A stretch of DNA of 64,000 nt from Pseudisothecium myosuroides (Eukaryota > Streptophyta > Bryopsida > Hypnales > Lembophyllaceae), in NCBI GenBank assembly GCA_951799445.1, contig OX637288.1, forward strand, positions 25,399,288-25,463,287. The letters run 5' to 3'. The notes beneath the pieces are model-generated. The model saw only the letters and a program-made list of their open reading frames with translations. It ran no database searches and was not told the DNA's origin. This document shows positions 32,300 through 44,200 of the stretch, piece by piece. A program made the translations under genes and the position numbers. Each line of letters starts with the position of its first letter. Position 1 is the first letter of the stretch.

Positions 32300-35200
32300 A
32301 TGACCACGGGTGGAGGCCAACAGAAAACGATGAAGGTTGCACCCATAGCTGGGATGGCGAGTGGCTCAGGAGAGTTCAGCTACACGAGAAACTCATTGAT
32401 GCAATCTCAATCCATAAATATCTTGAAGCCGATCTTGGAGCAAGAGCTTATGGAGCTGGGATTATTTAAGGACTGGAGCGGGAGCGCAATTCGTGTGGCT
32501 GATATAATTCGGATGCTCCGTGGGAGCGAACACTCTTCGATATGCGGAGATCTGTTACCGAAATGTGTGCCTAGCAAGGTTGAGCAGTGGGAGGAAATTT
32601 CCTCATGAGGTGCAGTATATCTTCTGTGAGTTGCCTTCCAATGATTTCAACACTTTGTTCCTTCAATTGGAGGATTGGAGAAAAACGCAAACGAGCATGG
32701 AGGACTTCTATGTCACGGCAGTCCGGGGATCATTCCATGGACGCCTCTTTCCCGAGGGAAGTCTTCATGTCGCAATCTCTGTCTTCGCGGTTCACTGGAT
32801 GTCACAGGTAACTTTACTTGCAGTGTATCGATCTGTGTAACTGAGAAATGTAGTTCCATTGTCAAAATTATTCTCGGTCACGGCATACAGTATAACAGGC
32901 TGATCGAAATCATCGCAGTAGACTTTGAGTCAAGCTTTCTCATGCATTGTGTGGCTATTGCTCCGTTGTGCAGGTGCCTGATGCGGTGTTGGACAAATCT
33001 TCGCCCGCTTATAACAAGGGGAGAGTGTGGATGCACGATAACAAGAATGTACGTTGCAGCAGTGCAGGCCTTCACACAGTCTGCAAGGCAAGATCTTTGT
33101 AATTTTTTTGCTATCTCGAGCAAATGAAGTTGTCTCGGGTGGCCTTGTTCTCTTTTATGCTCCTGGTCATGCAGACGAACACCATCCACAAATTCAATGG
33201 CCTAGGGAGGGGGAGTATGCGGGGCCTTTTACTAAAGTCTTTGAGGCGACGTGGGAAGAACTTGTCATTGAGGTAATTATTCTCAAGTTCACTCAAGTCA
33301 ATTTCAAAAAAACAGTTAATTGCAATTGTCTCTATCCCAAATAGAAATAATTTTCACATGTATCTCTTTGTAAATGGTCTATAAAGGATGCCAATGACCA
33401 AGCACTTACTTATCCTTTAAGTCATATAATATTGCTATAGCAAAGGGTGATTATACCTTAGGCTAAATGGATGTCAAAGCTAATCTTTTACATCAAATTG
33501 AAACATATAATTTCTTTGTATTTCTTTCTATATAATCATATTAGATGGCTAGGGTTTGTAGAGCATTCTACAATCGTCAAACAAATAGAGACTAAAAAGT
33601 TATAGTTTTCTCAGCAATATTGTTCACCAATCTCATCCCATTTGCATAAATTTTATAATATTATGATTTCAAGATTCTACAAGAAGTTCGTTTTTTGGAA
33701 TGATGGTACCTAGTATGTTATCAGGGTCATTGCAAGAAAGACCGTTCAAAAAGCGTAGCGTTTTTCACAGTACTCGTTTTTTCTTTCGGGAGGGTTTTAT
33801 AATTAGAAAATCAATTTTTTTTAAATGTAAAAAAGGGTGATTGCATGAAAGACCGGTATTGAAACTTTGTCACAAAGGGAGTGCCAAAGCTTCCTTTTGC
33901 TATAACTTTTGCAGCATGACTCGCATGAACTTGAAATTTTTATTGGAGATGCCTCTCTAGAGTTTAATCATATTTCATATTTTTCAGAAATTTTCAAAAA
34001 TCATTTTATATTTAAAAATCATTTAAACTAATATGTCATGTTTTGAGTTTTAAGGGATTTTAGTACTATGGAGTCCCCAAATTTAATGATTTGGAGCTGA
34101 AATTTCTATGGTCTATTCCCATAGTAGGAAGTCATGTTCCTACCAAGGGGCATTAAAAAATATTATATTTGATGTCCTCCGCGTCCATACAAAGAAGGCT
34201 CCCTTGCGCGCGCAATTCTGAATGTTGAAGATGGTTTCAAGATAATTTTTTGGGTGAAATCTTTTCAATATAAAGTCTTTCCAAATGAACAATTTTTAGT
34301 TTCCTTGAAAATTGTTTTTCCTATTTTGTACAAATTAAAACGTCAAACTATGTATTTTCTTCAAAATTTCAGCTCACACTTTTTGTGAATAACTTTTTAC
34401 CTAGATTTTTTTTAGGTCTGAAATTTTGATGATATGCTATTTCTAGTGTTATACTAATTATTATTATTTTATTTTATTTTTAAAAATTCATATGCAAAAA
34501 ATTAATAGTACTAGGAATACTAGTCGAAAACAGCCAAAGTGGAACAAAAACAGCCAATCATTCATGCAATCACCCAAAATATGTTTAATGTATATACCTT
34601 TAAAAAGAAGGTACCTTAGGAAGGAAAAGCATAGAAAAAATCTCTATGTAGGAGAACTAGAAAAGTGTAAAATCTCAAGAAAATAGATACTTGTACTCTA
34701 ATTTCACATTTTAATTTGTAAAATATAGAAAAAGCAATTTTAAAAAAAACTAAAAATCGTCCATTTGATAATAGTTCATAGTGATGAGATTGCATCAAAA
34801 TATTGATCTTAGAACCATCTTCATTGTTCAAAAATTGTGAGCAATGGGAGTGCTATTTGCACTCACGAGGAAGATACAAAATAATATATTTTTAGATTTC
34901 CTTTGGTAGGAATATGCTTTTCTACTATGCAAATAGTCCATGAAAATTTTAGCTCTAGATTATTAAATTTGTGGACTCCTAACGTAATGAAAACCCCTAA
35001 ACCTTACATTGTGACAAATTAACAAAAATGATTCTTAAATATAAAATGAATTTTTTTAATATCTAAAAAATAAGGAATATAAATAACATTAAGTTAGATA
35101 TCTCCAATAAAAATTTCATATTCATTGGACTTTTGCTTCAAAAGTTATAGCGGATGACAAGTGAGTCACTCGCTCCGTGACTAGTAAATAAGACTGGTCT

Positions 35201-35733
35201 TTCTTGCAATGACCCATCATTGCTTTCAATACAATTCCAATTTTCTTTGGACACCCAAATTTGGCATGTTCTAATGGTTACCTAGGCTCTTCCTTTGGGG
35301 AAAATTGAGTGAAGAGATTTTGAGCCTACAGAGTTCTATCACATGCCCAGTGAGCGAGCTGGGTGATCTAATCCATCACATTTCGATGACTTTCTTACCA
35401 ATCGTTGGAGAGTTTTCAATGCTACAAGGTATAATAGAAGAAGAGAGAAGAGATACCTTCAACATTCCAAATTACTTTCTTAGTGTGGATGACGTGAAAG
35501 TTGTCACTGGGTCCACAAACGCTTTCCACATCAAACGGTGTGAGATCAAGCAGCAAAGCTACTTCCCACCTAATGAAGTAGAGCAAATTCTTGAAGATCC
35601 TGAGGCATATGGCCGATTCACAAAAAAATTCACAAGGAGTCTTGCGAATTCGATCATGGTGGAACACATTGGTGAGGAGAAGTGCCACGAGTTTCTTGAA
35701 CACTTGGAAAAAAATGCTGCTACAGTTGTATAA
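32300..35733 (+). pseudogene. SABATH-family carboxyl methyltransferase, frameshifted
   Basis: SABATH enzymes methylate carboxyl groups of small acids such as salicylate, jasmonate and indole-acetate with S-adenosyl-methionine. Visible order: SGEFSYTRNS with the nearby NSLMQSQ substrate/SAM loop (32300 on); RVADI...GCSVGANT SAM motif (32494-32530); FCELPSNDFNTLF; FYVTAVRGSFHGRLFP; VAISVFAVHWMSQ ending at donor 32807; exon 2 from 32974 (VPDAVLDKSSPAYNKGRVWM); SRANEVVSGGLVLF; donor at 33272 after WEELVIE; last exon up to TAA 35733 with GIIEEERRDTFNIPNYFLS, EDPEAYGRFTKKF. Three frame changes, each equivalent to +1, interrupt it: four extra bases at 32507-32510 just before GCS, one near 33043, and one in a T7 run near 33101. 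The last intron is swollen by a fold-back element. Phase at the last acceptor is uncertain (35331 fits phase 0). Either a pseudogene or, for the T7 site, partly an assembly error. Confidence 0.75.
33724..35215. mobile_element. 1.5-kb fold-back element in the methyltransferase intron
   Basis: Ends GGGTCATTGCAAGAAAGACC and its complement GGTCTTTCTTGCAATGACCC. Long imperfect arms follow: for instance CTATAACTTTTGC...TTTTTATTGGAGAT (33900-33950) against ATCTCCAATAAAAATTTC...AAAGTTATAG (35099-35150), and CCTACCAAGG near 34140 against CTTTGGTAGG near 34903, so each arm is close to 490 bp. ATCA flanks both sides. No transposase frame. Confidence 0.65.
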
Positions 35734-36198
35734 GAGAAGAGGGTGTCTAGCTTGCCCATAGATTGCATATTGACCGTTTTGATCCGAAAATAGGTTTCTA
35801 TTTGATCCGAAAATAGGTCCGAGGAGAATTTGAGACAAACCAATGGATCGATATTTGTATTTCTTTATTTGAAGTTGGTATATTTCATTGATGTTAGTGT
35901 GCCTTGTGCCATTGCCACAATGTATTAAAATAAAAGTAAAAGTAATTTTTTAATTTTTTAAATCATGAAAACTTCAAAATTCAATACCTTTCCTTCCATG
36001 AGTTGGAATGTCATGAAACAAAGTCTGTACACCTGTCCTTGCAAAGGGCTTCCTAATGGTACCAAAAACGCAACCGTAGGATGCAAGGTTCAAAAGATCT
36101 CACCATAACTAACTAACTAACTAAGTATCAAAACAAACAAACAACCTAGATGTTTGAGTGATTTTGTACAAGGCAATGCCTAGTGAAGAGGAAATTAT
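35734..36198. other. 3' flank of the methyltransferase locus
   Basis: Contains a duplicated GATCCGAAAATAGGT (35789 and 35809). No coding frame. Confidence 0.3.
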
Positions 36199-36961
36199 GG
36201 ATACAAGCATGCTTGGGGTACCTTATAAACGCCGTCACACAATAAAATGCAGTGAAGTTCATTTCTTTAATGTAGATTAGGTTACAATTTTTTTTGTAAA
36301 AACTTAATTTTAGTACAAATTTACTTGCTTCAAGTAGAATACAATATGAAATCATCCAAAAAAATTTGCCTTTAATTGATGAAAATTGTTAATATGATTC
36401 CTGAAGCCCCATTCAGGACTCTGTAACAATGTCCATTTTTTATTCAGGAATCAAAAAGGAATATAAATATTTAGTAGAAAGTGTTTTCAAATCACTATAT
36501 TGGTTTGTGATGTTTTAATAACCAATTGTAGAAATCTATAACTTGATATGGAAAATTTAAACTATTTTTTATTATTTTTCAAATCATCTTAAATATGACA
36601 AGAAAGGGCTACGTTTAAAAGGAATTCAAAATTTGAGATTCTTTTGGATTTTATAATTAAAACATGAAAAGTAAGTTGTAAAGTAGTGAATAGGCAAAAA
36701 TTCATGGTAAAATTCTTGTATATACATATATATTTTCCATTGATATGATATCAACTGCTAAATCCTAAAAAATTTGAAAACTAAAAATTAAAGATTTAAT
36801 AGGTTTTGATTCATGAAAATGATTTGACTATATGTATTCTAACAATAACCAATGTTTTTAAAAAATTACTCTAATTTTTATTTGTAAAATAGGTTAATTA
36901 AAAATTATTTCATTCCTGTTTCTTGGTTCCTGACTGGGGTACCCCAAGCATGCTTGTACCC
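36199..36961. mobile_element. Inverted-repeat element with palindromic ends
   Basis: Left end GGATACAAGCATGCTTGGGG(TACC) and right end (GGTA)CCCCAAGCATGCTTGTACCC are inverted copies of about 24 bp that themselves contain CAAGCATGCTTG. TTAT flanks both sides. About 760 bp, AT-rich, no ORF. PIF/Harbinger-like or related by end sequence, uncertain. Confidence 0.55.
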
Positions 36962-37325
36962 TTATATAAAATAAGGGCTCTAAGTGTGGGCAAATCTGGA
37001 CGAGCCCCAATTTAAATTTAAGGTACCTTTTAAAAATATATATATATTGTTCAATTTTATCTCTAATTTTTTTTGGAATCAACATTTTTGGGAAAATGAA
37101 TTGGCTCATTTTTACAATAGTTATCACTTCTCTTTTTTCATTGTATATGTTCTAGTAATAACTTCTGCTCTTGGGCACCGATTGAATTAAAAATTATATT
37201 CCTAGAAAGCTAATCTATTTTCCTATCTTAGAAAAAAAGTTTAGAAAAATCTTGCCAATAATTGAGATCATAAGTACCTCTTGGGACTTGGGGATTAATC
37301 TAACCACGAAGGGAATGGAACTAAA
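36962..37325. other. AT-rich DNA, no gene seen
   Basis: No supported coding frame or repeat boundary. Confidence 0.3.
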
Positions 37326-37632
37326 ATGCGTTCCAGTACATGCTTCATTTGTGATGAGCAGGGGAGTTACAAGCACCACTATGGAGGTGGCGCGTCAGTA
37401 ACGGAATATAACCAGGATCAGGTGAATCCGACACTCAGCCGCATGAAATCAAGGTCGAATTTACACTCCTCTGCAACGTCAATCTGGGATTTAGGAAGAC
37501 TAGCATCTACTGACGTAAAGCCCAATTGACCAGTACAGAATGATGTTTCAAGTCTCTATTGTTGAGAGGGAGAGGATTACAATTCATAAGGTTGTGTTCA
37601 ATGCGAGCCTCCCGATGAACCAGAACACAAGT
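37326..37632 (+). other. Candidate upstream exons of the dynein light chain gene
   Basis: Less AT-rich than its neighbours. One frame gives 67 codons from ATG 37326; after an acceptor-like CAGTACAG a second frame reads MMFQVSIVERERITIHKVVF then NASLPMNQ to about 37630. The V-x-N-A-S-x-M-P-like piece resembles the segment that precedes the first helix in plant dynein light chains, and a clear light-chain last exon lies downstream at 40493. The link is inference; connecting exons were not found. Confidence 0.25.
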
Positions 37633-38129
37633 GTTTGAACTTCCTCAATTAAATAGTACAATTTTGTATCAAGGCAGGGCACTCAAAATTGCCACCCGAA
37701 ATCTTGAAACATGAGTACACTGGTTAAGAGGATGCGCACCATTGAAACTTGGTCATTCATTTTTAACCTTCCTAATTTTTACATAAGTCTATGTTCAACT
37801 AATGCAGTTTTTGTGGGAGAAAACCCCCTTTCATTTGCCCCAACAAGAGCATGATTGTCAAATTAGTACCGTAGTTTATTGACAATAAACATGCTCGGCG
37901 CTGTAGTGAGCTACCTTGTGGGCCTCAAAAAGAAAACACTCTCAATCCTCCTGGCTCCAACAGGTTTTTCCTACCCTCGTAAGAAGTGCCCTTCAACGAT
38001 GCTCCAGAAGCCTAGACACGAGCTACCATATTGAAAGCAGAAGGATCACAGACAGTTTGATCAATGCAAGAAACGGAAGATCCGTTGATCCAGAAAAAGC
38101 AAGCTAACTTCTATTTCATTGTGCGTTAG
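37633..38129. other. No gene seen
   Basis: Moderately complex sequence; a 63-codon frame at 37916-38107 has no recognisable motif. Confidence 0.3.
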
Positions 38130-38720
38130 CATTGCAGGCTATCATTGAATGTTGTTGAGAGTCTTGAACTGGAATTATTGCTTTGAAGAGTCTAGCAGCA
38201 TTGGAGAGTTTAGCTTGCGTTGGGTGGGTTTGAGATGCCTTGAAGTGACAAAACTTAGGCTACCGCATAGAGATCGGCAAGGATCCCAGAAACTGGAAAC
38301 ATTCGGAAGCTCCATTCTATTGGTCTATGTACGTGCAAGCTCAACTTTCATTGTCCATTAGGATTGCAAATTATCGTTGAATGTTGTAAAAATTCTTGAA
38401 CTAGATTAGCTTTGAAAAAGATTGTTGCATTGTATGAGCTTGCTCTGGGTAGTTTTGTGGATGCTTTGAACTGACAATACAAATGTGTTCCGGACCGTAC
38501 TGAACGCAGAACGTTTCACAGACAAAATGAAACAGTCAGAAGCTCCATTCTTTTGCTTGACAAACAAGCTCATCAGCTTCCATTATGTAATCAATTAGCA
38601 TAGCAGACAATCTTTAATGTTGAACGGTGTAGAGTTAGATTCTAGAACTAGATCCCAATCCAAATCGATTAGCATCGAAAAAGCTTGCTGCATTGTAGGA
38701 GCTTGCTATGGGTAGTTTTG
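38130..38720 (+). repeat. Diverged tandem repeat, about 230-bp unit
   Basis: Three successive units starting near 38130, 38360 and 38594. Each has TTAG.AT(T)GCA then ATC.TTGAATGTTG, GA.TCTTGAACT, GAAGCTCCATTCT(A/T)TTG and GAGCTTGC(T)..GGGTAGTTTTG-like blocks. The third unit is partial. No coding frame spans the units. Confidence 0.55.
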
Positions 38721-40492
38721 GGGCAGTTTCCTTTGTGCAGTAGGATTGCAGCTACCCCTGAATCAATCGCAGAGTAGATATTCCATATGATTGATCGATA
38801 TTCTTGATTTGGAAGGTCCAATCTTGCTGCTGCTGCATCGGAAAAGCTTGCAATTAATTGCTGTTTATGACGATTTTCCGACACTCTTTGTACGGCAATC
38901 ACATCAACGATTTTGTAACAGTTTTGTGGCATATTACTTTCAACGTTATCTTCCATCTTATCCATACATATCCATCAAAACGGTAAGCTCTGCCATGCCC
39001 TTGCTTGCTTCCATGCTATTGTTTGCTCTTTCAAAGGAATGAATTGTTCATTTGTTTCAAGAATTTCAAGAAATGAAAAGAAGTCAATGTCTTCAATGTC
39101 GCGATTCTATCAATAATTGTGACATATGTCTATCTTCACAAGGTCAAATTTCAGACCACAAACTAACAAGGACAGGTAAGTTATGGATTTATGTTTCAAG
39201 TCACGCGCCAATTTAACGAAATTATCGTTAAATGTAAGCTCCCCATACCAGCATGCACAGTGTGAGGTTAACTCTGGCCAGCTTTTCACCACAACTTGCA
39301 TTGAAAGCATGACAGGTTTGCTAGCAATTGGCCTGTTGAAATAACACTAGAACAATACCGTTGGGATGTATCCATACTGTTTCTACCAATGTCAATTTCG
39401 TTCAATTGGTGGTATTCCACTACTTTGGCACTTTTCAGGATGTATGTGCCTGCTGAAGCATAATTCTATATCTGCCCTGGTTTTTTAAAACTTATTGTAG
39501 ATGTGTGCTGCATTCTTTGGAGCTGTAGATCATGCCAAGTTATCAAAATTGACAATGAACATTCAAACGACAGCTTACTGTTCACTGTTTTTCTCAGCAA
39601 CATAACCTTCATGGAGCCCCATTTTTATGAGGTGACAACCAAGCATTGGGTACAAAGCTCATGGTTATGTCTCATAATCCTAGCCTTCGTTAGCACTACA
39701 TATGGTGTCCTTTTTTTTATCCTTGATTAAACATGACTGAACAGACATGTTAAGGAAAATAAGTAACATCGCTCCATAGTTCAACGTGCTATTTAAGACA
39801 ACCAGGTTGTGCATTCACGGAACTTAGGGGGTAATGTTTTACCAGTGGAATTAACAAGGTGAGGTCTACGGAATTCCAAGGAGAGGTCTATCACTAGAAG
39901 GAAACTTTAAAGTTCTTAAGTATCTATGTGAAAAAGTCATATTCACTCATCAAGATGTTGAATACGTGGTACAAAAAAAAATCTTGTTTTCTTTAGTATT
40001 AATTCTTTTAAAGTAGAAAATCTCTCAAGAAATCTTTGTCTGGATAAGAAAACCAAAGTTTTCTAGTAGTTGCGCAGCAGAGTGTGCAAAGATAGACCGT
40101 TAGGATTCTAAACCTGTCCCCTATGTAGGAATGAGTGATGTGTTGATTGTAATATTTATGACAATTTCATGTTGATCAAGGAAGTACACTTAATGCTTAT
40201 AAAATATGTTAGAACAACCAAAAAGTGGTTGATGAATGACTTACTAAGAAACCATAGAAACGCAAAATGCACCTATTTATTTAGGGACCTTTATCATTTT
40301 TGTTTGACTACCTCAGTGAAGGCCTCATCCTTCTACAGTTTAACAATTTTGGAATTTCTTCTAATGGCATGTAAATTTTTTCGTTGTAGCGCAAGTTGTG
40401 ACACTTCAAAGGATTTCCACCAGTGAAGATCATTTGAGCACATTTGAGTTCTTACATTGCATTCTTTTCAACCCACGTTGTTGTTAGTGCAG
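38721..40492. other. Probable intron/upstream sequence of the light chain gene
   Basis: Several good donor sites occur on the plus strand (AACG|GTAAGC near 38991, ACAG|GTAAGT near 39176, CAAG|GTGAGG near 39859), but I could not join exons into a light-chain N terminus. Frames longer than 60 codons here have no motif. Confidence 0.3.
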
Positions 40493-40633
40493 GAATTTGA
40501 CAAGGAATACAGATCAGGATGGCAATGCATCACTGGTGTAAGTTTCGGATCCTACATGACACATACTTCTGGTTTGTTCATCAACTTTTGCCTTGGGAGA
40601 TTAGCCATTATGCTCTTCAAAGCAGCCTGTTAA
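40493..40633 (+). CDS. Dynein light chain (LC8/plant type), last exon
   Basis: After a good acceptor (TTGTTAGTGCAG) the frame reads 46 codons to TAA: EFDKEYRSGWQCITGVSFGS, then YMTHTSGLFINFCLGRLAIM and LFKAAC. This is the conserved C-terminal half of dynein light chains: K-EFD-x-x-Y-x-x-x-WxCIxG, the beta strand GxSFGSYxTH, and the closing LF/K strand. These proteins are dimeric hubs that bind short linear motifs; plants keep them although they lack cytoplasmic dynein. Only this exon is certain. Phase 0 at the acceptor is the expected position before EFD. The final Cys-stop is a little shorter than usual. Confidence 0.75.
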   Translation, partial: EFDKEYRSGWQCITGVSFGSYMTHTSGLFINFCLGRLAIMLFKAAC

Positions 40634-41254
40634 GTTAGTTAGGCTCTCCGCTGTGAGATTCAAGAGAAGAATGGGTGATATACGAGGACTTAGTCACAAT
40701 GACAATGAGGCCATGGTAGTCAACCATTGAACAAGAGGAGCCAAGCTATAACTCATAATTATGCCCTTCTGTTACCTTTCTATTTTGACACTTAATTTGA
40801 TTCAAAGTTTCTTAATAATATTCTAAATTTCTACATGTAATCAAGCATGATTGGGTTACCGTCATTGATGTTATGTAAGGTGGGTAACCGCCAAACCACC
40901 ACCTTTTGCTATTGTGCCTAGTTACTATTATTAGACTGGACAAATTTCATATTTTCTTCTTGGCAAGTGAAAGGAGGTTCAAACGCACCAAAGAACGCAA
41001 CATTTGGATACCAAATGCAAAAGCTATTAGGGGTCAAAGTTTTTTTTTTGTAGAACTTCTTTCAAATGGTACATATTGATTTTAGAAATGTATCCAAAGT
41101 GATGATGGTGGCTTTGGGTCAATGGCGCACTTGGGGGGGTCTACCTTACTTGGTAAGTAGATTTGGAATGTGACTGTGGAAATGAATACATCAAGCATAA
41201 TGTTAGGTTCATGTTTCAAGGGTAGTTAGAACTAGTTAGAAGTTAGAATCCATT
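40634..41254. other. 3' flank of the light chain gene
   Basis: Probable 3' UTR followed by AT-rich DNA; nothing else seen. Confidence 0.3.
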
Positions 41255-44200
41255 AAGGTAGGAGGTTCTAAAACAATTTAGGCTCTAAAACTCAAGAAAA
41301 TCATAATCAATCAAAAACAAATAAAATACATTTTTCATTTTTTCATTTGATGTTAAAAAATTAAAAATAAATTCACAAAGGATACACAAGTCCTTTTTTC
41401 CAAACTACTTCAAATATTTTTTGAAACAAACTTGACTAGAATTGTAAGAAAATCATAGGTATTTCAAAATTTTGTTAGAAATGCTACAAATGTTTTAATG
41501 CTTAGTACTAAAGTAAAAATTGTTGGCTAAGTCACGATCATTGTAAACCATTGGAGTGCACATTGACCTTGTTGTGATTCAAAGACTAGCATTTGTACTA
41601 GTCTCGATCAACTTTACATTGGGTACAATTGCATTCTAACTACCATCAATAGCAATGACATTATTCTAGTCTCGCCTTGAGTCTCCCAAATGTTATTAGC
41701 AATCAAATAATCACACTCCGCACCTTTTCGTGCCTTGTCCAAGTTTGCTACAAGGCTTGCCGTCACAAACTTCAAAGTGAGAACTTGGATTTTTATACTC
41801 AAAAAATATTTGAACCATAACATCTATGCCAACAACATCTGGATTCATCATATATTTCCAAAACATTGAGGCCTTGATGTATTCCATCCCCATTGGTGCA
41901 CTAGCAGAATTCAAGAAGCTAAAGGGATGTTACATTTGGATGTTACATTAAGCATTATTATTGACATAAAAACGCAAGTTGTTTTATTGGATGTCCACTA
42001 AAATCCATCTCCTCAAATTATAAAAACGTCACCTAAAATGCAGGTTTTTTATAGTGCCCATTGGAACATTCCAAACTTTGTCCCATCCAAGATAAGTTTG
42101 GATATGTTTGTTCATCATGTACATTGAAGATACTAAAATAAACCACCTTTTCAATAGGACAAAGTCCAAATATACATTTTTATTCAATGAATTCTTCCAT
42201 TGTTTTCAAAAATTGAACGAGAATGCCAAAGTTTCCCACAAAAATGGTTATACTAACATCTAATTCTTTGAGCTCTACGAGAGTTTTTTTTATAGCAATT
42301 TTTTTACTGCATTTTTCTTTTTTGCAATTTTTTTGCAACATTTTTAGGAGCAACAATGTCCTTTGCAAGGGTAGCATCAAATTTGAATTGCATAGCAATG
42401 CTAGCTAATTTTAAATCCACTTCTTTTCCTTTGTGGACTCTTCAATTTGCTTCTCTAATTCTTTTCTTTTGCAAATTGTTGTTTTTACTATCTAAGACAT
42501 TGTCGGTGCCATTTCTCATGCCTTGTTCAATACCCCCATTTAATTACAATCAAAAATTAATATCAACAAGAAATTTAATATTTTCAATCCAAGGGACTCA
42601 AATCCTTCTAATTAAAAAAAAAAACAGTCAATGATGTCTCTCAATATGGATGATTCTTACAACATTAAGCATACAACAAGAGTATAGAAATACCTACAAC
42701 TATTGCTACAAAAATGCAAGAGAAAAGAAAAAAGACTCACAACTGCAAAAAATAAGAAAGATGTCAATATACCATGCTTACTCCAACATGAACAAGAACA
42801 AGAACTTCAATGCCCAAAAAAACCTCAATTGAAACCAAAAACTACAAGGTCATCCCAAAACCTCCTATAAGAAAACCTCAAAGTATATATATCCTAGATA
42901 CAAAAGCATCAAGTCAAGCGGCAATGCGCTATGTATCATATCAAATATTACTTAGTATTTTTCAAGGGATAACGACTAAATAAGCACAATTCCACATGTA
43001 CTCCTTTTATGGAGTGTCACATATTTCATCATAAAAGGCAAACAAGCATTTTGTGAATAATACAAATACTATAAAAGAGTGAGGGAAATCTTGTAATTAT
43101 CGAGTTTGTATGCATTTGAACATATTGAAATAGCATCAACATTCCACCTTTCCAAAAATTAGTTGAAACAATAATTTTCCCTCCCAAAGAACAAACTCTA
43201 GTACCTTCTATAATAAATTCATAATTTCCAAGCATTTCCAATTTACCTTATAGGCTCAATCAGCAAATCATTCAACTACAATATTTTTGCATTGCAACAT
43301 GACTCAATAAAATATATAAGTAATGTCTAAAATGACAAAAGAGTAGGAAGTTGAACCTCGAGTTGAACATTAGGAAAAGAATGGACCTTCAAAGAATTCT
43401 CAAAAGAGTCTCCTCCTAACTCATTAAAATGTACTTCTCAAGAAAATGGTGACAATTTTCCTCTACTTTTATTCACCTTCAAAATGTGAAGGCAAGTTTT
43501 AGATGGGTTACATTCATTGTCTTAGAGAATGTATTTAATACTTCAACTTTGACAATAAACTCTTAATTTACTTAACTTAATAGTACAAAGAGTTCTTAAT
43601 CTAGTTCGTTGGATTGGATAACCTACTTTGTCTAATAGTACTTATATTAAATAATGTACAAATGTAATTGTAGTTATCATATACTATATTTAATGGTTCT
43701 CACCAACAATCATCATAGTGCACTAACACTAGTTTTTCAAGGTTTTTAAATCAATCATTTGATACATAGAATAATAGAATAGAATAGAAAATTATGACAA
43801 GCTTTGAGAAATTCATACAAGATAATAACATTAATGTGTCATAAAAATTGTACTTGTCATATGTATGTCATATAGCCTTACTTGTCAAATACTTGGGGGG
43901 CTTCTCAAGGATTCATTCTATTTCTAATGCAAATACTGCAAAATAAAAAACATGTTCAATATACATTTGAATCTCCTTATAGTAAATCCTCAATGTTTGT
44001 ACCAATCAATCAGATAAGAAATTGTAACAAGAAAAGCATCAAGAGCATAAGCTATTTGACTGTGATATCTAGAAGAAAAAACTACAAGTCTACAACAACA
44101 AAGGCATTAAGACATAATCCAAACCAAGAAGGGTTTTACTTACATTTCAAAAATTGTAGGCTACTTGATCTCCTATGGAGCTTGTTAAAATCCTACTCTA

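Noticed and set aside
37326..37529. Nuclear-receptor-like zinc finger (CFICDEQGSYKHHYGG)
   Set aside because: Only a short resemblance; the second half of the finger is missing and plants lack this family.
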